From contig OX326958.1 in NCBI GenBank assembly GCA_946800325.1, positions 25,584,914-25,648,913 on the forward strand: a stretch of DNA of 64,000 bases. The letters are read 5' to 3'. Positions 1 through 13,015 of this stretch are shown one piece after another. This DNA comes from Luzula sylvatica. Taxonomy: Eukaryota > Streptophyta > Magnoliopsida > Poales > Juncaceae. Made by a program: the position numbers and the translations under genes. The notes under the pieces were generated by a model, which saw only the letters and a program-made list of their open reading frames with translations, did not search any database and was not told the DNA's origin. Numbering within the stretch: the first letter of the stretch is position 1; each line of letters begins with the position of its first letter.

Positions 1-438
1 TACATGAATAACTAATGTCACGAAGTTATACATTTGCGATTGATTTATGTGATTATGTCATTATTTAATTGCTACATGATTAATTATATATAGAAAATTA
101 TCCATTAACCAAAAATGTTTTTTCATCCTTTTGAGTAATATTTTTGTGTTATTACAACACTTAATTTAATAGTTAGTTAACCACTGATTTATGTATAGTC
201 GTGAATTCTTTTAGATATTTATATGTATTATTTACAGACAACTTCGTACAATTTTAGAATGACATATCACTTTACTTTACTATAAGATCATGTATCATTC
301 GTTAGATTCATTTTGAACAAGTTATATTCAATTTTTTGTCATTTTACATAAAACAAACGTGAATACAAATGAAGAATGAAAAATTAAGATATCGAACACT
401 ACTAAAAACAATATACAATTTTATAAAAACATACATAA

Positions 439-475
439 CTAGCGTTGTGCCCGCGCAATTGCGCGAGTTTTGCTC
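439..475 (-). mobile_element. Helitron-like 3' terminus (reverse orientation)
   Basis: Read on the minus strand this site ends in CTAG followed by host T. It is preceded by the perfect palindrome CGCGCAATTGCGCG, the hairpin-before-CTRR arrangement of Helitron 3' ends. The same palindrome and CTAG recur at 5364, 8594 and 15795. The other end of this copy was not located; it probably lies within 0.2-0.4 kb to the right. Confidence 0.6.
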
Positions 476-3225
476 TATGTTCTAAGTTAATATATTTAAT
501 TAACATGATAACTAATACATGTTATTATTAATTTAATACGTAATTAACATTAGTTCGAATTTATAAATTTGAATCAATATTAATGAATATTTAATGATAT
601 GTTCTAATTATCACGTTAATAAAATGCAATAATACAAATATGGAGAATACGGCTGGTACATTTTGGAACTTCATAAAATTTTATATTTTTTTATGAAAAG
701 TACAACTGATATTCCTACATCATGTTATTTTTTAGTTTTATATACATTTTTATTGTTACTGATAAATGTAATAAGCAATTTATTAAGTGATCATGACATC
801 ATGTTATTCATTTTTTTAACTTCACAAAAGGTTCCTGTATTATTGTATAAATTGCACACACACACACAAAAAAAAAAATCCTACCTTATATACAAAGAAA
901 CTGATTCATGTATTGTCTCTATGCTGGAGAAAGAACTGTTTTATTGCAAATACGAGAAAACTCAATATTTTATCCTTTATTTCATTCATCAATTATTCAA
1001 CTAAGCGTCATTTGAGAATAAAAATATAAATAAATGAAGAGTTCTTCAAACCTCCTAATTATTCTGAAAATTATAAGAAGTATAAACCCCTAGAGATTTT
1101 TTCAAATCCCCTTTATAAAATGGTTTGAACTTTGAATTATTTTTTAACCCCGATATTGATTTTAACTTTTTCCATCCATCAATAATTATATGGACCAAAA
1201 TACCCTCATTTGATAATTTTCATATTTATTTTACTCAATTAAGAAATGATTAAAATATTTTTCAACACAATATTTTATGATAATGTTTGAATGATCTTTT
1301 ATGATTATTTTGCGCAACATTGCTTTATTTTATCATACTATACATATACTATACATGCTTTTTAATGTATATTATAAATTTATATTACGTACATATTTAT
1401 TATTATTATTATTATTTTGTTTCATGATTGTATTTATATTGTTGTTCTTATATATTTATATTATTAAATGGATTTATTATTATTATTTTAATTTTAACAA
1501 AAAATAAAAAAATTTGTGAGGATATTTTGGTACATACAAAATTATTGGATGGAAAAATTATATTTTAATCCCATAGGAGGTATAAAAATAACTAAAACTT
1601 TATAGGAACTCACCTCAAAAGTAAAGTATTTTTTTTTATATCGTTTTCAAAATAAAATAGAAGTTTTTTCCATAATTCCCCAGTAGAAAATATCAAAGCA
1701 AACAAAAAAGTTCATTATCATTCCTATTGCTAGATGTACCAAAGTTTTAGAAAACCAATTATAAATACATAACAATATAAATTATAAATAATTAACTTGG
1801 ATTTTCATAATCCAAACTAATTACCCCGGAAGAGGTTAAATAGCCGATATGCCTTCTGCGAGTTGTAACACTTTTTTTTAAAAAATCGATGCGCGATACG
1901 GGCTCGATCCAATCGGTTGTTTCATTATCATTATCAAAACGTATCGTATTTGATCCAGCAATTCGGATGCCTGAAAGAAGGCATGGAGAATGAGAATGGA
2001 ACCAGGTAAACCACATAATTTAATTTTTGTTTATTTCAGATATTCTCCAATATCTCTATTCCAAGATCTCATTTGTCTTTGATATTTTATAAATATATAT
2101 TAATTTTCGAAAATATTATTCTTCTTCTTTCATTAGCTATCACCTGAAACAACATTTATTTATATTACATTTGGTCAAAATTATTTTTTGCCTGGACCCT
2201 TCATGCAATATATGTTTACTGTTTGTCACACATAAGATACAACTCGTAAAATAATATTATTTATGCTATTTCCAAATTCATATTATTTTCAAATTCACGC
2301 AATTTTCATTGAATTTAATTTATTATCAATGGTCTCTCGTTTCTTTGCGCAGACTTTTAACCTTATTTAGTTCGGATTAATTTTTTAAGAAAATTAAGTT
2401 GGATTGGCAAGTCTTATATTCACTATATTATAAAAAAATATATCATTTTTATATTAGAATATATATATCCTATCATATCACAATTCATATCACATCCATC
2501 GATCAAACACAAGACTCATAAAATAAATATTTCAAACTATAAAAAATAATCCATCGAAACTAGTAATTGAAAATAACAATATTCTAGAAAGGCTAACAAA
2601 TTTATAATACAACATAAAATTAATAATATTATTCGAAACACTTCTTAAATCTATTTTTACTTGATTATTTCAATTCGACATCACAGAGAAATAATCATAC
2701 TATTAGAAAATCAGATTAATAATATAATGATTTTATAAGCTATTAATCATGATTAATTTCTCGGAATATCTCCAAAGTTCTCTTCACGTATGTTTCTTTT
2801 TATGTCATCATTATTCGTGCTTCATGATTGATTTTTGTTTAATTATTTCTAGAAAAATGAAATATTTATGAAAGCAGCTGAAAACGACTTCAAAAACGAA
2901 ACTCGAGTTCTACAAAACATTTTTTTGACTTAAATGATAAGTTATTTTCCAACATTAAATTTGATGAGTCCTTATTTTATACTTTTTTATTGTAATATTT
3001 TACTCTTTATTTAGAGGACAATAATTTGCTGAAACTCCACTAAAAACAAAAATTCATGGACCGTCACTGCGCCCAACGAAGATTAGCTTATCATTAACGC
3101 TCCCTAGTTTTATCTTAAAATCGTTCAATTTATACTTCGATCACACGTATTATGATTTTACTAATAAATCTATTTTTAAGGGCGAGAATTTCTTTTCTCG
3201 TAATTTTGAATAGAAGTTTATTTTA

Positions 3226-3516
3226 GATATCTTCCAATATCTCATTTGTCTTTGATATTTTAGATATCGCCAGCACCTGGCAACGTCGCCAGAGCCTCGC
3301 GTCTCCGTGGCGGCGAGCGTTCCGCTAGGGTTTCTTCTGGGGTCGGTTTTTTTTTTCTTTTTTGCTTGGTCTTGAAACTAATGTGAGAAAGACATGAAGT
3401 TATTAAGCGAACAAACAGGAAAAGGAGACGTGGCCGAATGTGGGAAAAGGAAATTGTTCAAAATTAGTATCTATCTTATGATATCTTCCAATATTTCATT
3501 TGTTTTTGATATTTTA
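3226..3516. mobile_element. 217-bp GC-rich insertion between 37-bp direct repeats
   Basis: A segment at 3263-3479 interrupts the background repeat. It is flanked by 37-bp direct repeats (3226-3262 and 3480-3516) that differ at two positions and derive from the host repeat. The insert begins with a GC-rich stretch (about 3266-3340), unlike the AT-rich surroundings. This looks like an insertion with a long target duplication, as some LINE insertions make, or a captured genic fragment. No coding identity can be assigned. Confidence 0.45.
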
Positions 3517-5363
3517 TAAATATATTAATTTGGGTAATGATATTGACATGAAATAATATTACTGGGAACAGGAAATTTAAACTTGAAATGGTAATTTTAC
3601 TTTTAATTCATTCCAAATTTAAATGAAATTTTCTGTATCTAATATTTATTTTTCCTGTCAATATCACTATCCTATTAATTTTAATTTTAAAAGTGTTCCT
3701 TTTTCTCTTTGGCCTACCTCAATGAAACATCATTTATTGATATAATATTTGATTAAAATTATTTTTGTGTGACCATTTCATGCAATATGTGTTGTCACAC
3801 ATGTAAGGTACGACTCTTTAGAAAACTTGTTTGAATGATCTTCTAAATTCATACAACTTACAAATTCATGCGATTTTCGTTGGATTTAAATTTGTATCAA
3901 TGGTCTCTCTTTCTTTGAACAAAATTTGTTATCTTATTTAGGTCGGATTTTGTGTATGCTCTTTCTAAATTCTTATATTGATCGTGTTATAAAACAAATC
4001 AATTTTATACTGAAAAACACATATCTATCATATCAAAATCTCACAATAACACAAAATTTAAAATAAAATAAAATTTCAAACTATAAAAATTAACCCACCA
4101 AAACTAGTACCTGAAAATAACAGTATTCTAAAAAGGCTAACAAGTTTAGAATTTAGAATAAAACATAAATTAGATCTTCTTCTTTAATGTATTTTACTTA
4201 TTCAATTCAATTCGTAGAAATTACCCCTAGTTAGAAAATAGGATTAATTTTTTTTTTTGAGAAAAAGAAAATAGGATTAATAATACAATAAATTCATAAA
4301 ATACTAATAAGAGATTGAGATTATGTGTTCTATAGAATGCAGAAAATCAAAATCCTAGGGAATTGTTGAGATTATAGAATATTAGAATTCTGAAATTTAA
4401 TTCCTTGTTATTAGAGGTTAAAATGCTGATTAGGCTCCTATAATTATTTTGATTAATATAAAATAGAAATAGGATTTAGAGCCTATTCTATTTCTTTTTA
4501 ATAACAATTAATTTCTTAGAACAGTCCCAAAGTTCTCTTCGTTTATGTTTCTTTTTATGCCGTCATAACCATAACAGTCACATAGGAACTCGAAATAAGG
4601 AAATGTGAGTTCAATTTGATCTTGTCCCTATATGAGAAATTCTTTGGGGCGAAACATGCAAATTTTACAGGGAGAAACATCCATACAAGGATAACTTTTA
4701 TATTCACGCAAACATACATCCAATGTGACATAAATATCTCATTTTGTATTTGATTTGGAATTCACATGAACATTAAATAATTAATATCATAAAATTTATA
4801 TATTTGTGCTATTTTTTTTGTTGGTTTAGGTGGCTATATTATTTCTGGATTGCTATATGATTAATTAAACAAAGAAAACCAAATTATTTTTTCACCTTTT
4901 GAGTAATATTGTGTGTCATACAATGGCATTCATTTTAATCGTTAGTTAATTGTTGATTTTTGTATAGTCATGAGTTCTTTGTAGATATTTATGTGCTTAT
5001 ATTATTTTACATACAATTTTGAACAATTTTAAGATGGCCCTTACATTAATAGCGTGATCGTAGGTTTATTTTAGACAAGTTATATTCAATTGTTTTTTAT
5101 TTTACTTTAAATCACATTCTCAAATGTGAATAGAAATGAAAAATGAAAAGCTGAGATTAAATGTTATTAGAATTTTTAAAACTATAATTCCTAAAAAAAT
5201 CAACAAATAAGTTTCTTGAAAGGTATCTTTGTTTTCACTCCATTATGTTATCATATTTCCAAGAAAAAAATATTTGATTTCGAAGATAATTTCCTTTCTA
5301 GTTAAATTTGTGAAGAAAATAGACAATGCCAAAGAATGCTACATAATTGATATTTGTATAATA

Positions 5364-6775
5364 CTAGCTTTGTGCCCGCGCAATTGCGCGGGATGTTTTT
5401 TATATAATTATTTAAATAGAATTAACACGCATGCGTTTGAACTAAATAAATCTAATCATGATATATTAACAAATATCATGATGTCAATATATGCATAAGG
5501 TTCATGAAATTAGTCTATCGCAGATGTTATTTTCTAATATAATTTGTATAAATAGCATTTGCTTAGGTGTTTCTAAAATCGATTAATATAATCATGACAT
5601 ATTCGCAAATTTTAATATGTATGTAAAATAGGAAACAAAGACCAAATGTAAAATAAGGAAAAATTATCAAAATTTAAAAAAAGACCGAAATGTAAATAAA
5701 AAGGACCAAAATGTAAAAAAAAGGACCAAATGTAAATTAGAACTAAAAATGACCAAAATATAGATAAAATGGACCAGAATATAAAAAAGGACAGAAATGT
5801 AAATAAGAAAGGACCAAAATGTTAATAAGAAGGATCAAAATGTAAATTAAAACAAAAAAGGACCAAAATATAAATTCAAAAATGTAAAAAAAGACCGAAA
5901 TGTAAATAAAAAGCACCGAAATGTAAATAAAAATGACCAAAATATAAATTAAAACTAAAAATGACCAAAATATAAATAAAAAGGAGCAAAATGTAAATTA
6001 AAAAATATTTTTGTACACAAAAGCCCTTGATGGCATGGAGGCATAGAATTGCAAGAATTTTCTCTACTTTATACATAAGATAAAAGTAATGCCTAAAACA
6101 TGAAATAAATTATCAACGGTCATAATCAAAATATTGAAAATGACGAAATTACCCCTCAATGAATGTAGCTGAGTATTGTGGCCATTTTGAAGTAGTCTTC
6201 CGGGTATAATACTGATCTCCACCTCGTCGCACTCAAAAACCATTCCATTCTGCCCAAAACGCGAAAGAAATTATCAACATTTAGAATCAAAATATTGTAA
6301 ATGACGAAAATACTCCTCGCCGAATGCAACTGAGTATCGTGGACATTTTTATGTAGTCTTGTGGGTTTAATTTTGCTCTCCATCTCCCTCGCACTCAAAG
6401 CCATTCCATTCTGCCTGAACGAACTCGTTTTGGTTGCACCAATCATAACCAAAATCATGGTCTCTAGTCAGGATAAAATTACCATATTACCCTGGTCCTG
6501 CAAAGGTCCCGAATTTGTTTCTCTCTTTTCGATTTCCCGAAACATAGCAAAGTCCCAACGTTTTTCCGAATCTGGTGTACTTTTGACAAATATTTCAAAA
6601 AAACCCTGTCTTTTAAAAAAAATAGAATTATCACATATATCCCTAGTAAATATGAAACTTATATACCCGTATATATTTTTTTTTTTAAAAAGGACCAAAA
6701 TATAAATTATTTTTAAAAAAAGAACCATAATGTAAATAAAAAAGGACCAAAATTATTTTTAAAAAGGACCAAACA
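5364..6775 (-). mobile_element. Helitron-like element, GCGCAATTGCGC family, reverse orientation
   Basis: The minus-strand 3' end is at 5364 (CTAG then host T), preceded by a CCCGCGCAATTGCGCGGG hairpin. The next few hundred bases are an inverted copy of the 3' part of the element ending at 8594. Inside lie minisatellite blocks made of variants of AGGACCAAAATGTAAATAAA (about 5640-6010 and 6690-6770). The right edge is approximate: host-like repeat sequence resumes near 6780. No Rep/helicase coding is visible, so it is non-autonomous. Confidence 0.65.
6107..6430. repeat. Two tandem copies of a ~161-bp unit
   Basis: The sequence starting AAATTATCAAC at about 6107 recurs diverged from about 6268. 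Shared landmarks are AATCAAAATATTG, AATGACGAAA, CTGAGTAT, a GTAGTCTT block and CATTCCATTCTGCC. The duplication sits inside the reverse Helitron-like element at 5364-6775. Short ORFs crossing it on both strands do not resemble known proteins. Confidence 0.7.
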
Positions 6776-7603
6776 ATTTGTGTATTATTGTACAAATTGC
6801 AAAAACAAAAAAAAAACTATCTCGTTGAAAATATAAATAACTACCACTTCATGCATGGTTTACGAATTGCAGAAAAAATCTTGTTTTATTGCAAATATTC
6901 AACTGAAGATTTCTTCTTTCGTCTTCAAATATTCAATAAAAAACATAAATAAAAAATCATCACAACAAACAAGAACGTCATAAATACACAACAACATAAG
7001 CAATTATAAATAATCAATATAAATAAGCTAATTATAAATACATAACAGAATAAGAATTAACTCGAGTTGTCACTACGACACTACCCCAACAAATTACTCC
7101 AAAAAAGTTGACAAATTCAACGTTTCTTATTTCGGTTTGCATAATAATTTTGAAAATATTTCTCTTCCGATCGCAAACACAATTTTGGAATACACATCAG
7201 GAGGTGAAATGGTCAGCCACGAGCAAATAGCCAATATTTTTTTTTGTCAAAATTCATCACCAAAACATATGACATTGCTATAGCAATTTGGATGCACGGA
7301 CGAAGACGGGGAGAACGACCTATTCCACCAAAAAAATGTTGTTTTGTTTATTTTAGATATCTTCCAGTGTCTCATTTTGTTTTCAGTACATTTATAAATA
7401 TATAAACTAAAAAAATATAATTTTCAGAAGTGTTTCTTTTTTCTTTTTCGTTAGCTATCACCTTATCACCTGCCTCAGTGAAACAACATTTATTTATATT
7501 ACATTACTCGAAGTTACTTTTTGTGTGAACCTTTCATGCAATATATGTTGTCTTGCATGAGATACAACTCTTAAACAACTTTTTTTTTTATGTTCTTTCT
7601 AAA

Positions 7604-8594
7604 TTATTTTTATATATATAATTAGAAAAATTTGGACTTATATATGAGGTCACGTCATCACTTTATATTTTGATTTTTTTTTATTTATTTACATTTTGGC
7701 CTTATTTTATTTACATTTTGGTTCTTTTTCACATTTTAGTCTTTTCTTCTTATTTTATATTTTGGTTTATTTACATTTGGTCCGTTTTTACATTTGATCA
7801 TTTTTTTTATTTTATATTTTGGTCATTTTTTACATTTTGATCTTTTTTTATATTTTGGTCCTTTATCTACATTTTGGTCTTTTTTTTTTATTTATATTTT
7901 GATCATTTTTTATATTTTATTTTTTTTTTCTTATTTTTTTTTTTTGGTCCTTTTTTTGATTATTTACATTTTCTCATTTTTTTACATTTTGATTCTTTTT
8001 TTCTATTTTCTATTTGGTCTTTTTTTACATTTTTTCTTATTTTCTATTTTATTTAATTTCCTCATTTGGCAGGGTCATGTATGCAATTTCGTAAGTTCAA
8101 TTTTTTTTTTGTAATTTTCTTTTTTACATTTTGGTATTTTTTTTGCTTGTCAATTTTTTTTTGTATTTGCTCATTTTGCATGGATATATATAAAATTTTG
8201 TAACCTCAAATGTATGTGAGTTTTTTTTGTCATTTGTCTGTTGTATCCATATGACACATTGTGATCCTTTAATGAACCGTAACTATAATGCATTTATTGA
8301 CATCAAATATATTTGCGAATATGTCTTAATTATATTAATCGATTTTAAAAGCACCTGAACAAATACTATTTATACAAATTATATCATAAAATAATATCCG
8401 TGATAGATTAATTTCATGAATCTTATGCATCTGTTGACATCATGATATTTGCAAATATGTCATAATTAGATTAATTTAGTTCAAACGCACGAGCGTTAAT
8501 TCGCACACGAGTTAATTCTATTTAAATAATTATATAAAAAACATGTAAAAAATTAGATATGTTGTCCCGCGCAATTGCGCGGGGATAAAGCTAG
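7604..8594 (+). mobile_element. Helitron-like element, GCGCAATTGCGC family, forward orientation
   Basis: The 3' end is CTAG at 8591-8594 followed by T, preceded by the CCCGCGCAATTGCGCGGGG hairpin at about 8565-8583. The 5' edge lies near 7604, judged from where host repeat is interrupted: the host reads up to a TTCTTTCTAAATT motif before the element and resumes with TTTTCATTGGATTT after it, as in the uninterrupted copy near 15045-15065. A minisatellite of T-rich TTTACATTTTGGTCC-type units fills 7640-8060. No transposase coding is visible. Confidence 0.7.
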
Positions 8595-8865
8595 TACGTA
8601 CTATTTTCATTGGATTTCAATTTTTGTCCATCCATAAAATTCTTGACCTTATTTAATTCGGATTTTTTTATGTTCTTTCTAATTCTTATATTTCTTATAT
8701 TACAAAACAAATTATTTTAATCGAAGGACATATGTGATAGGAAAACTCTACTAATCCCCATTTACCCACAAGAATGATGACGATATCACCATTCTTAATT
8801 AACACACTAATTACCAAGATAAAAATCGATGGACATATGTAAATTTTAAATTTATTTTACTTGCA

Positions 8866-8918
8866 TAATAATAATAATAGTCTATTATTATTATTATTAT
8901 CATTATTATTATTATTAT
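8866..8918. repeat. AAT/ATT trinucleotide microsatellite, palindromic
   Basis: A run of AAT repeats is followed directly by a run of ATT repeats, so the two halves can pair as a hairpin. Confidence 0.85.
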
Positions 8919-10817
8919 ATTTACGATTTTATTTATATTACTGTTCTTATTTATTTATATAATTAAATGAATTTTTTTATTATCATTTTGATTTCAATAG
9001 AAAATAAAAGAAAAATTGTGTATTTTGGTACATACCAAATTTGTTGGTTGAAAAAATTATACTTTAATCCCATAGAAGGTAAAAATATAATTGAACTTTA
9101 TGGCAACTCTTTGAAGGAATCTCAAAAGTAAAAGTTTATATTTTATAATTTTCAAAAAAATAAAGTTTTTTCCATAATTCCCCAATAAAATTTATGGAAA
9201 CAAACAAAAACATCCATTACTATTCTTATTGCAAGATATACCAAAGTTTTAGAAAACTAATTATAAATACATAACAATATAAATAAATAACTTGGATTTT
9301 CATAATCCTAACTAATTTATCACGGAAGAGGTTAAATAGACGATATGTCTTCTGCGAGTAGCAATAGTTAGTCACGAACAAACAACAAATATGTATTCTG
9401 CGATGGGTCGGGGGCTTGCCCAAATGCCTTTGGGCAGAAGGATCGTCCAAATACAATCATAGCCGTCAGATGCACATATAATCGATCCCCTGCAGATGAA
9501 AATAAACGTCCAGTTAAGTTTTTTCCGTTAAACAAAATAGGAAGGCACGTCACCTCTTTGGAAATATTGATGGAAAAGAATTTCGCTCTCCCCTCATTCC
9601 TAATCTGTTTTCCATTTCTTCGCTGGTTGTTTTCTCTCTATCCGTCTCTTCGGTCTCTCTCAATTCATCCATCTGAGCAATCTCGGCACTCTTGTGCCAT
9701 GCACCTCTGGCTCGTCGCCACCTCCTTCCACATTCCTTGCTCGAGACTGAAATTGATTTCTGTAGATTCTCTTCCTTTTTGTGTTTCCTTTTTTATTGTT
9801 AATAGCTTTTGTTTTTGCTTCTTTTTGGTTCAGTTATTTTTATTATTGTGCCCTTATGGGTTATCATTTCAATAATATTACGAATTTGTGAATTATTTGT
9901 TGATTATGATTGGTAATTTATAAATTGAATTATGTTATCATTTTCAAAAGAATTTCGGACCATATGACTTAGGGAAATTATACCCTGCCCCCCAAACCCA
10001 TCACAACACTCACGATGGGTATGGGATTTTTTTTTGGGTTGGGTTGGGTGTTAATTCTCAACTCCAATTTGCACCCCATTCTCTCTCCAAATTAATTAAT
10101 GTAATTAATGCTTCGAATTTACAGTTAATTTGTGAGTCAATTAACACATCATATTAGTACCTAATAATTCATTAATTCAATTAACAGCTAATTCAAAGCA
10201 TTGTTAATCGAGTGGGTAATTTTTGGGAGATGGATAGGATATCAAGGATGTGGTGATGGATTTTGGGGGTATAGTAAATGGCCTCTATGACTTATATATG
10301 CAGTTGGTTGTAGTTTAGCTCACAGTAAATAAACAGGTACAATTGTTACAGGCTTGTGATATATTGTAGTCCTTGTACACGATATAACATGGTACTTGTT
10401 TTCTCTATGCGTCACATTTCTCCAATTATGACAAAAAAATTATAGTGTTTTTGTATTCATTTCACAAAATCGATTTATAATTCTTGTACCAGCCAAGCTC
10501 AAAATGTCAGAGGATGTGAGTGCCGAGACTTCACGTCGAGTGATTGGAGATATACAAATTACATATTTAATTTTAATTTACATTAAATAGTTGATTAATC
10601 ATCTTAGATATAAATACCATTCTACACAATTCTTAGTTAGTATGTACAAGCACAAAATAACTAGAAATCAAAATTATGCCAATTATAGGACAAAGATAAA
10701 TTCAGACTTCTGTTAATAAACCAAATTCTCAAGAAAAAGTAGGAAGAAAAGATAAATCGAACTAATTGAATATGATCAAAACACACAACTAGATTGTGGA
10801 GATTAATGGAGGTATAT

Positions 10818-10935
10818 TCGGTGATTGAGGGGAAAACAAATGTCTATTTGAATTCGGTAAATGCAGGAAAAACAATTGTCTAATTGAATTCGGTAAATGC
10901 AGGAAAAACAATTGTCTAATTGAATTCGGTGATCG
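10818..10935. repeat. Tandem repeat, 36-bp unit
   Basis: Two near-identical 36-bp units (10851-10886 and 10887-10922) beginning AATTCGGTAAATGCAGG are flanked by partial copies on both sides. They lie in the interior of the Mutator-like element. Confidence 0.85.
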
Positions 10936-11141
10936 AGAAAGTATTCTCGTCATTAGATATACTAATCACTTAAATCAGTTTAGATTGGATATATGCAATA
11001 TTGCTTTCTCAATAGCCATGGCTGCCATGAGAGAGGATGAGAGGAAAAGAGATGAAGAAATTAAACAAAGCAATGAATGACGAATTAAAAAAGCAAAGAG
11101 AAAGTGAAGGAATTTATCCATTACCAAACACGAGAGATTTT

Positions 11142-11314
11142 CAGTGGTGTTATACACCACGCACTATTTACCCGCTATCAACCACGCACTACCATATATA
11201 CATTATGCCCTACCATATATGCATTATATTGAGTGGTCAATTGCATCTTACTTTCCAAAATTATTTACTGCGGGTCTTGTGCGTGTAAAATAGTGCGTGG
11301 TGTTAAACATTTTT
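11142..11314. mobile_element. Small inverted-repeat MITE nested in the Mutator-like element
   Basis: Inverted copies of ACACCACGCACTATTT (near 11153 and, reversed, near 11290-11305) bracket about 170 bp. A 10-bp direct repeat GAGAGATTTT flanks it (11132-11141 and 11315-11324), fitting a 9-10-bp target duplication. The outermost bases pair poorly, so exact ends are approximate. Confidence 0.6.
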
Positions 11315-12694
11315 GAGAGATTTTATTTACAAAGAGATGTGCCTTCCTATTTTGTCTTGCGGAACATTTAACTGAACGTTAACTTTCATCTGCACGAGAT
11401 CATCAATCACATGCGCATCGAACGGCTGTGACTGTATTTGGACGATCCTTCTGCCCAAAGGGCTTTGGGCAAGCCCCGGACCCTTCTGCGATATTCATCA
11501 TCACAACATATCATATTTGATTGCATGAAAGAAGGCATGAAGAATGAAACTACGTGTGCCAAAAAAATTATTTTTGTTTATTTCAGATATCCCCCAATAT
11601 CTCATTCGATATTTTTATAAATATATATTGATTTTCGAAAATGCCCTCCTCATTTTTATTATATATCACCTACCTCAGTAAAACAACATTTATTTATATT
11701 ATATTTGGTCAAAATTACTATTTGTCTGAACCCTTTCATGCAATATATGTTTAATGTTCGTCATACGTAACGTAAGATACATGTCGACAAATAATGTTAT
11801 TTATGCTCTTTCCAAATCATGTTACTTTCAAATTCACGCAAGATTTAATTTTTTTATCAATGGTCTCTCGTTTCGTTGCACATGATTTTGACCTTATTTA
11901 GGTTGGATTACTTTTATTACAAAATTAAGTTGGATTGGCAAGTCTTCGATTCATTATTAATAATTCATATCACATCCTCCGAACAAACACAATACTCATA
12001 AAATAATAATAATTCGACAACACATAGAAATATTTACGAAATAATCCCACGATTAGAAAATCAGATTAATAATACAACAATAATAATTTTATAAGCTATT
12101 AATTATGATTAGTTTCCCGAAATATCCCCAAAGTTTTCTTCATGTATGTTTCTTTTTATGTCATCATTATTCGTGCTTCCTGGTTGATTTGTGTTTAATT
12201 GCTTTTTAAAAAAATGAAATATTTACGAAAGCACCTGAAAACGACTTATCATAACAGATACTCAAGTTCTACAAAATATTTTTTATAAGTTATTTTCCAA
12301 CATTAAATTTGATGAGTCCTTATTTTATACTTTTTTATTATAATATTTTACTCTTTATTTAGACTTTAGAGGATAACAATTTGTTCATGGACCGTCATTG
12401 GACCCAACGAAGATTAACTTATCATTAACGCTCTCTAATTTTATCTTAAAATCATTCAATTTATACTCGGTCACACGTATTATGATTTTACTAATAAATT
12501 TATTTTTAAGTGCCAGAGTTTCTTTTCTCGTAATTTTGTATTGAAGTTTATTTTAGATATCTTCCAATTTCTCATTTGTCTTTGGTATTTGATAAATATA
12601 TTAATTTTAATTTAAAAAAAGCTCATTTTTCTCTTTAGCCTACCTCAATGAAACATCACTTATTTATATAAACATTTGATCAAAGTTATTTTTG

Positions 12695-13015
12695 TGTGAA
12701 TGATTATTTATATCATCTTCAAATAAAGTTATTTAAGTTCATTTGTCAATGATTATTCATATATTTTACAATTAATTTATATTATGATAACCCTTAATCT
12801 CATTTTTTTAATCAAATAATAATATTTATATTAGTTTCATTATATAATAATATATAAGTAAGATATAATATAATTTTACGAAAAAACATAATATCAAATA
12901 TTATATCATTGTTCATAATATTTTATACAATATCAAATATTAAAATAATGAATCATACAACATATTTAGTAACACAAATATAATCTACTTATTATTGTAT
13001 GTTGAAAAATTAATA
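12695..13015 (-). mobile_element. Fragment of the AT-rich element seen at 15966
   Basis: This segment interrupts a host repeat copy after TTTTTGTGTGAA. It matches the first part of the element at 15966, with landmarks ATCATCTTCAAATAAA, TTACAATTAATTTA, ACGAAAAAACATAA and ATAATGAATCATACAACATA. It lacks a visible hairpin and CTAG end, so it is treated as a truncated relative. Confidence 0.5.

Larger units (their letters stand above)
9405..11483. mobile_element. Non-autonomous Mutator-like element with ~148-bp TIRs
   Basis: The element is bounded by a perfect 9-bp target duplication TTCTGCGAT (9396-9404 and 11484-11492). Its terminal inverted repeats extend about 148 bp: the left begins GGGTCGGGGGCTTGCCC and the reverse complement of the right end begins GGGTCCGGGGCTTGCCC. 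A 9-bp duplication with long TIRs is the signature of Mutator superfamily elements. Joining the flanks gives an uninterrupted site that resembles the related host copy near 17535-17560, so there is an internal empty-site control. The interior lacks transposase coding. A pyrimidine-rich, weakly open segment (9558-9875) could be a captured gene fragment (Pack-MULE style), but I cannot name a source. A smaller MITE is nested at 11142-11314. Confidence 0.88.

Noticed and set aside
5743..6076. Two hydrophobic open frames on the minus strand
   Set aside because: They are translations of the T-rich Helitron minisatellite.
5640..8060. Regularly spaced ~20-bp repeats resembling a CRISPR array
   Set aside because: Units are degenerate and directly adjacent without unique spacers, and the context is plant nuclear DNA with Helitron ends.
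7794..8114. Phe/Leu-rich open frames on the plus strand
   Set aside because: Same minisatellite read on the other strand; no start context or domain.
9558..9875. A 105-residue protein gene in the Mutator-like element
   Set aside because: It matches no family I know and lies in pyrimidine-rich leader-like DNA; kept only as possible captured cargo.
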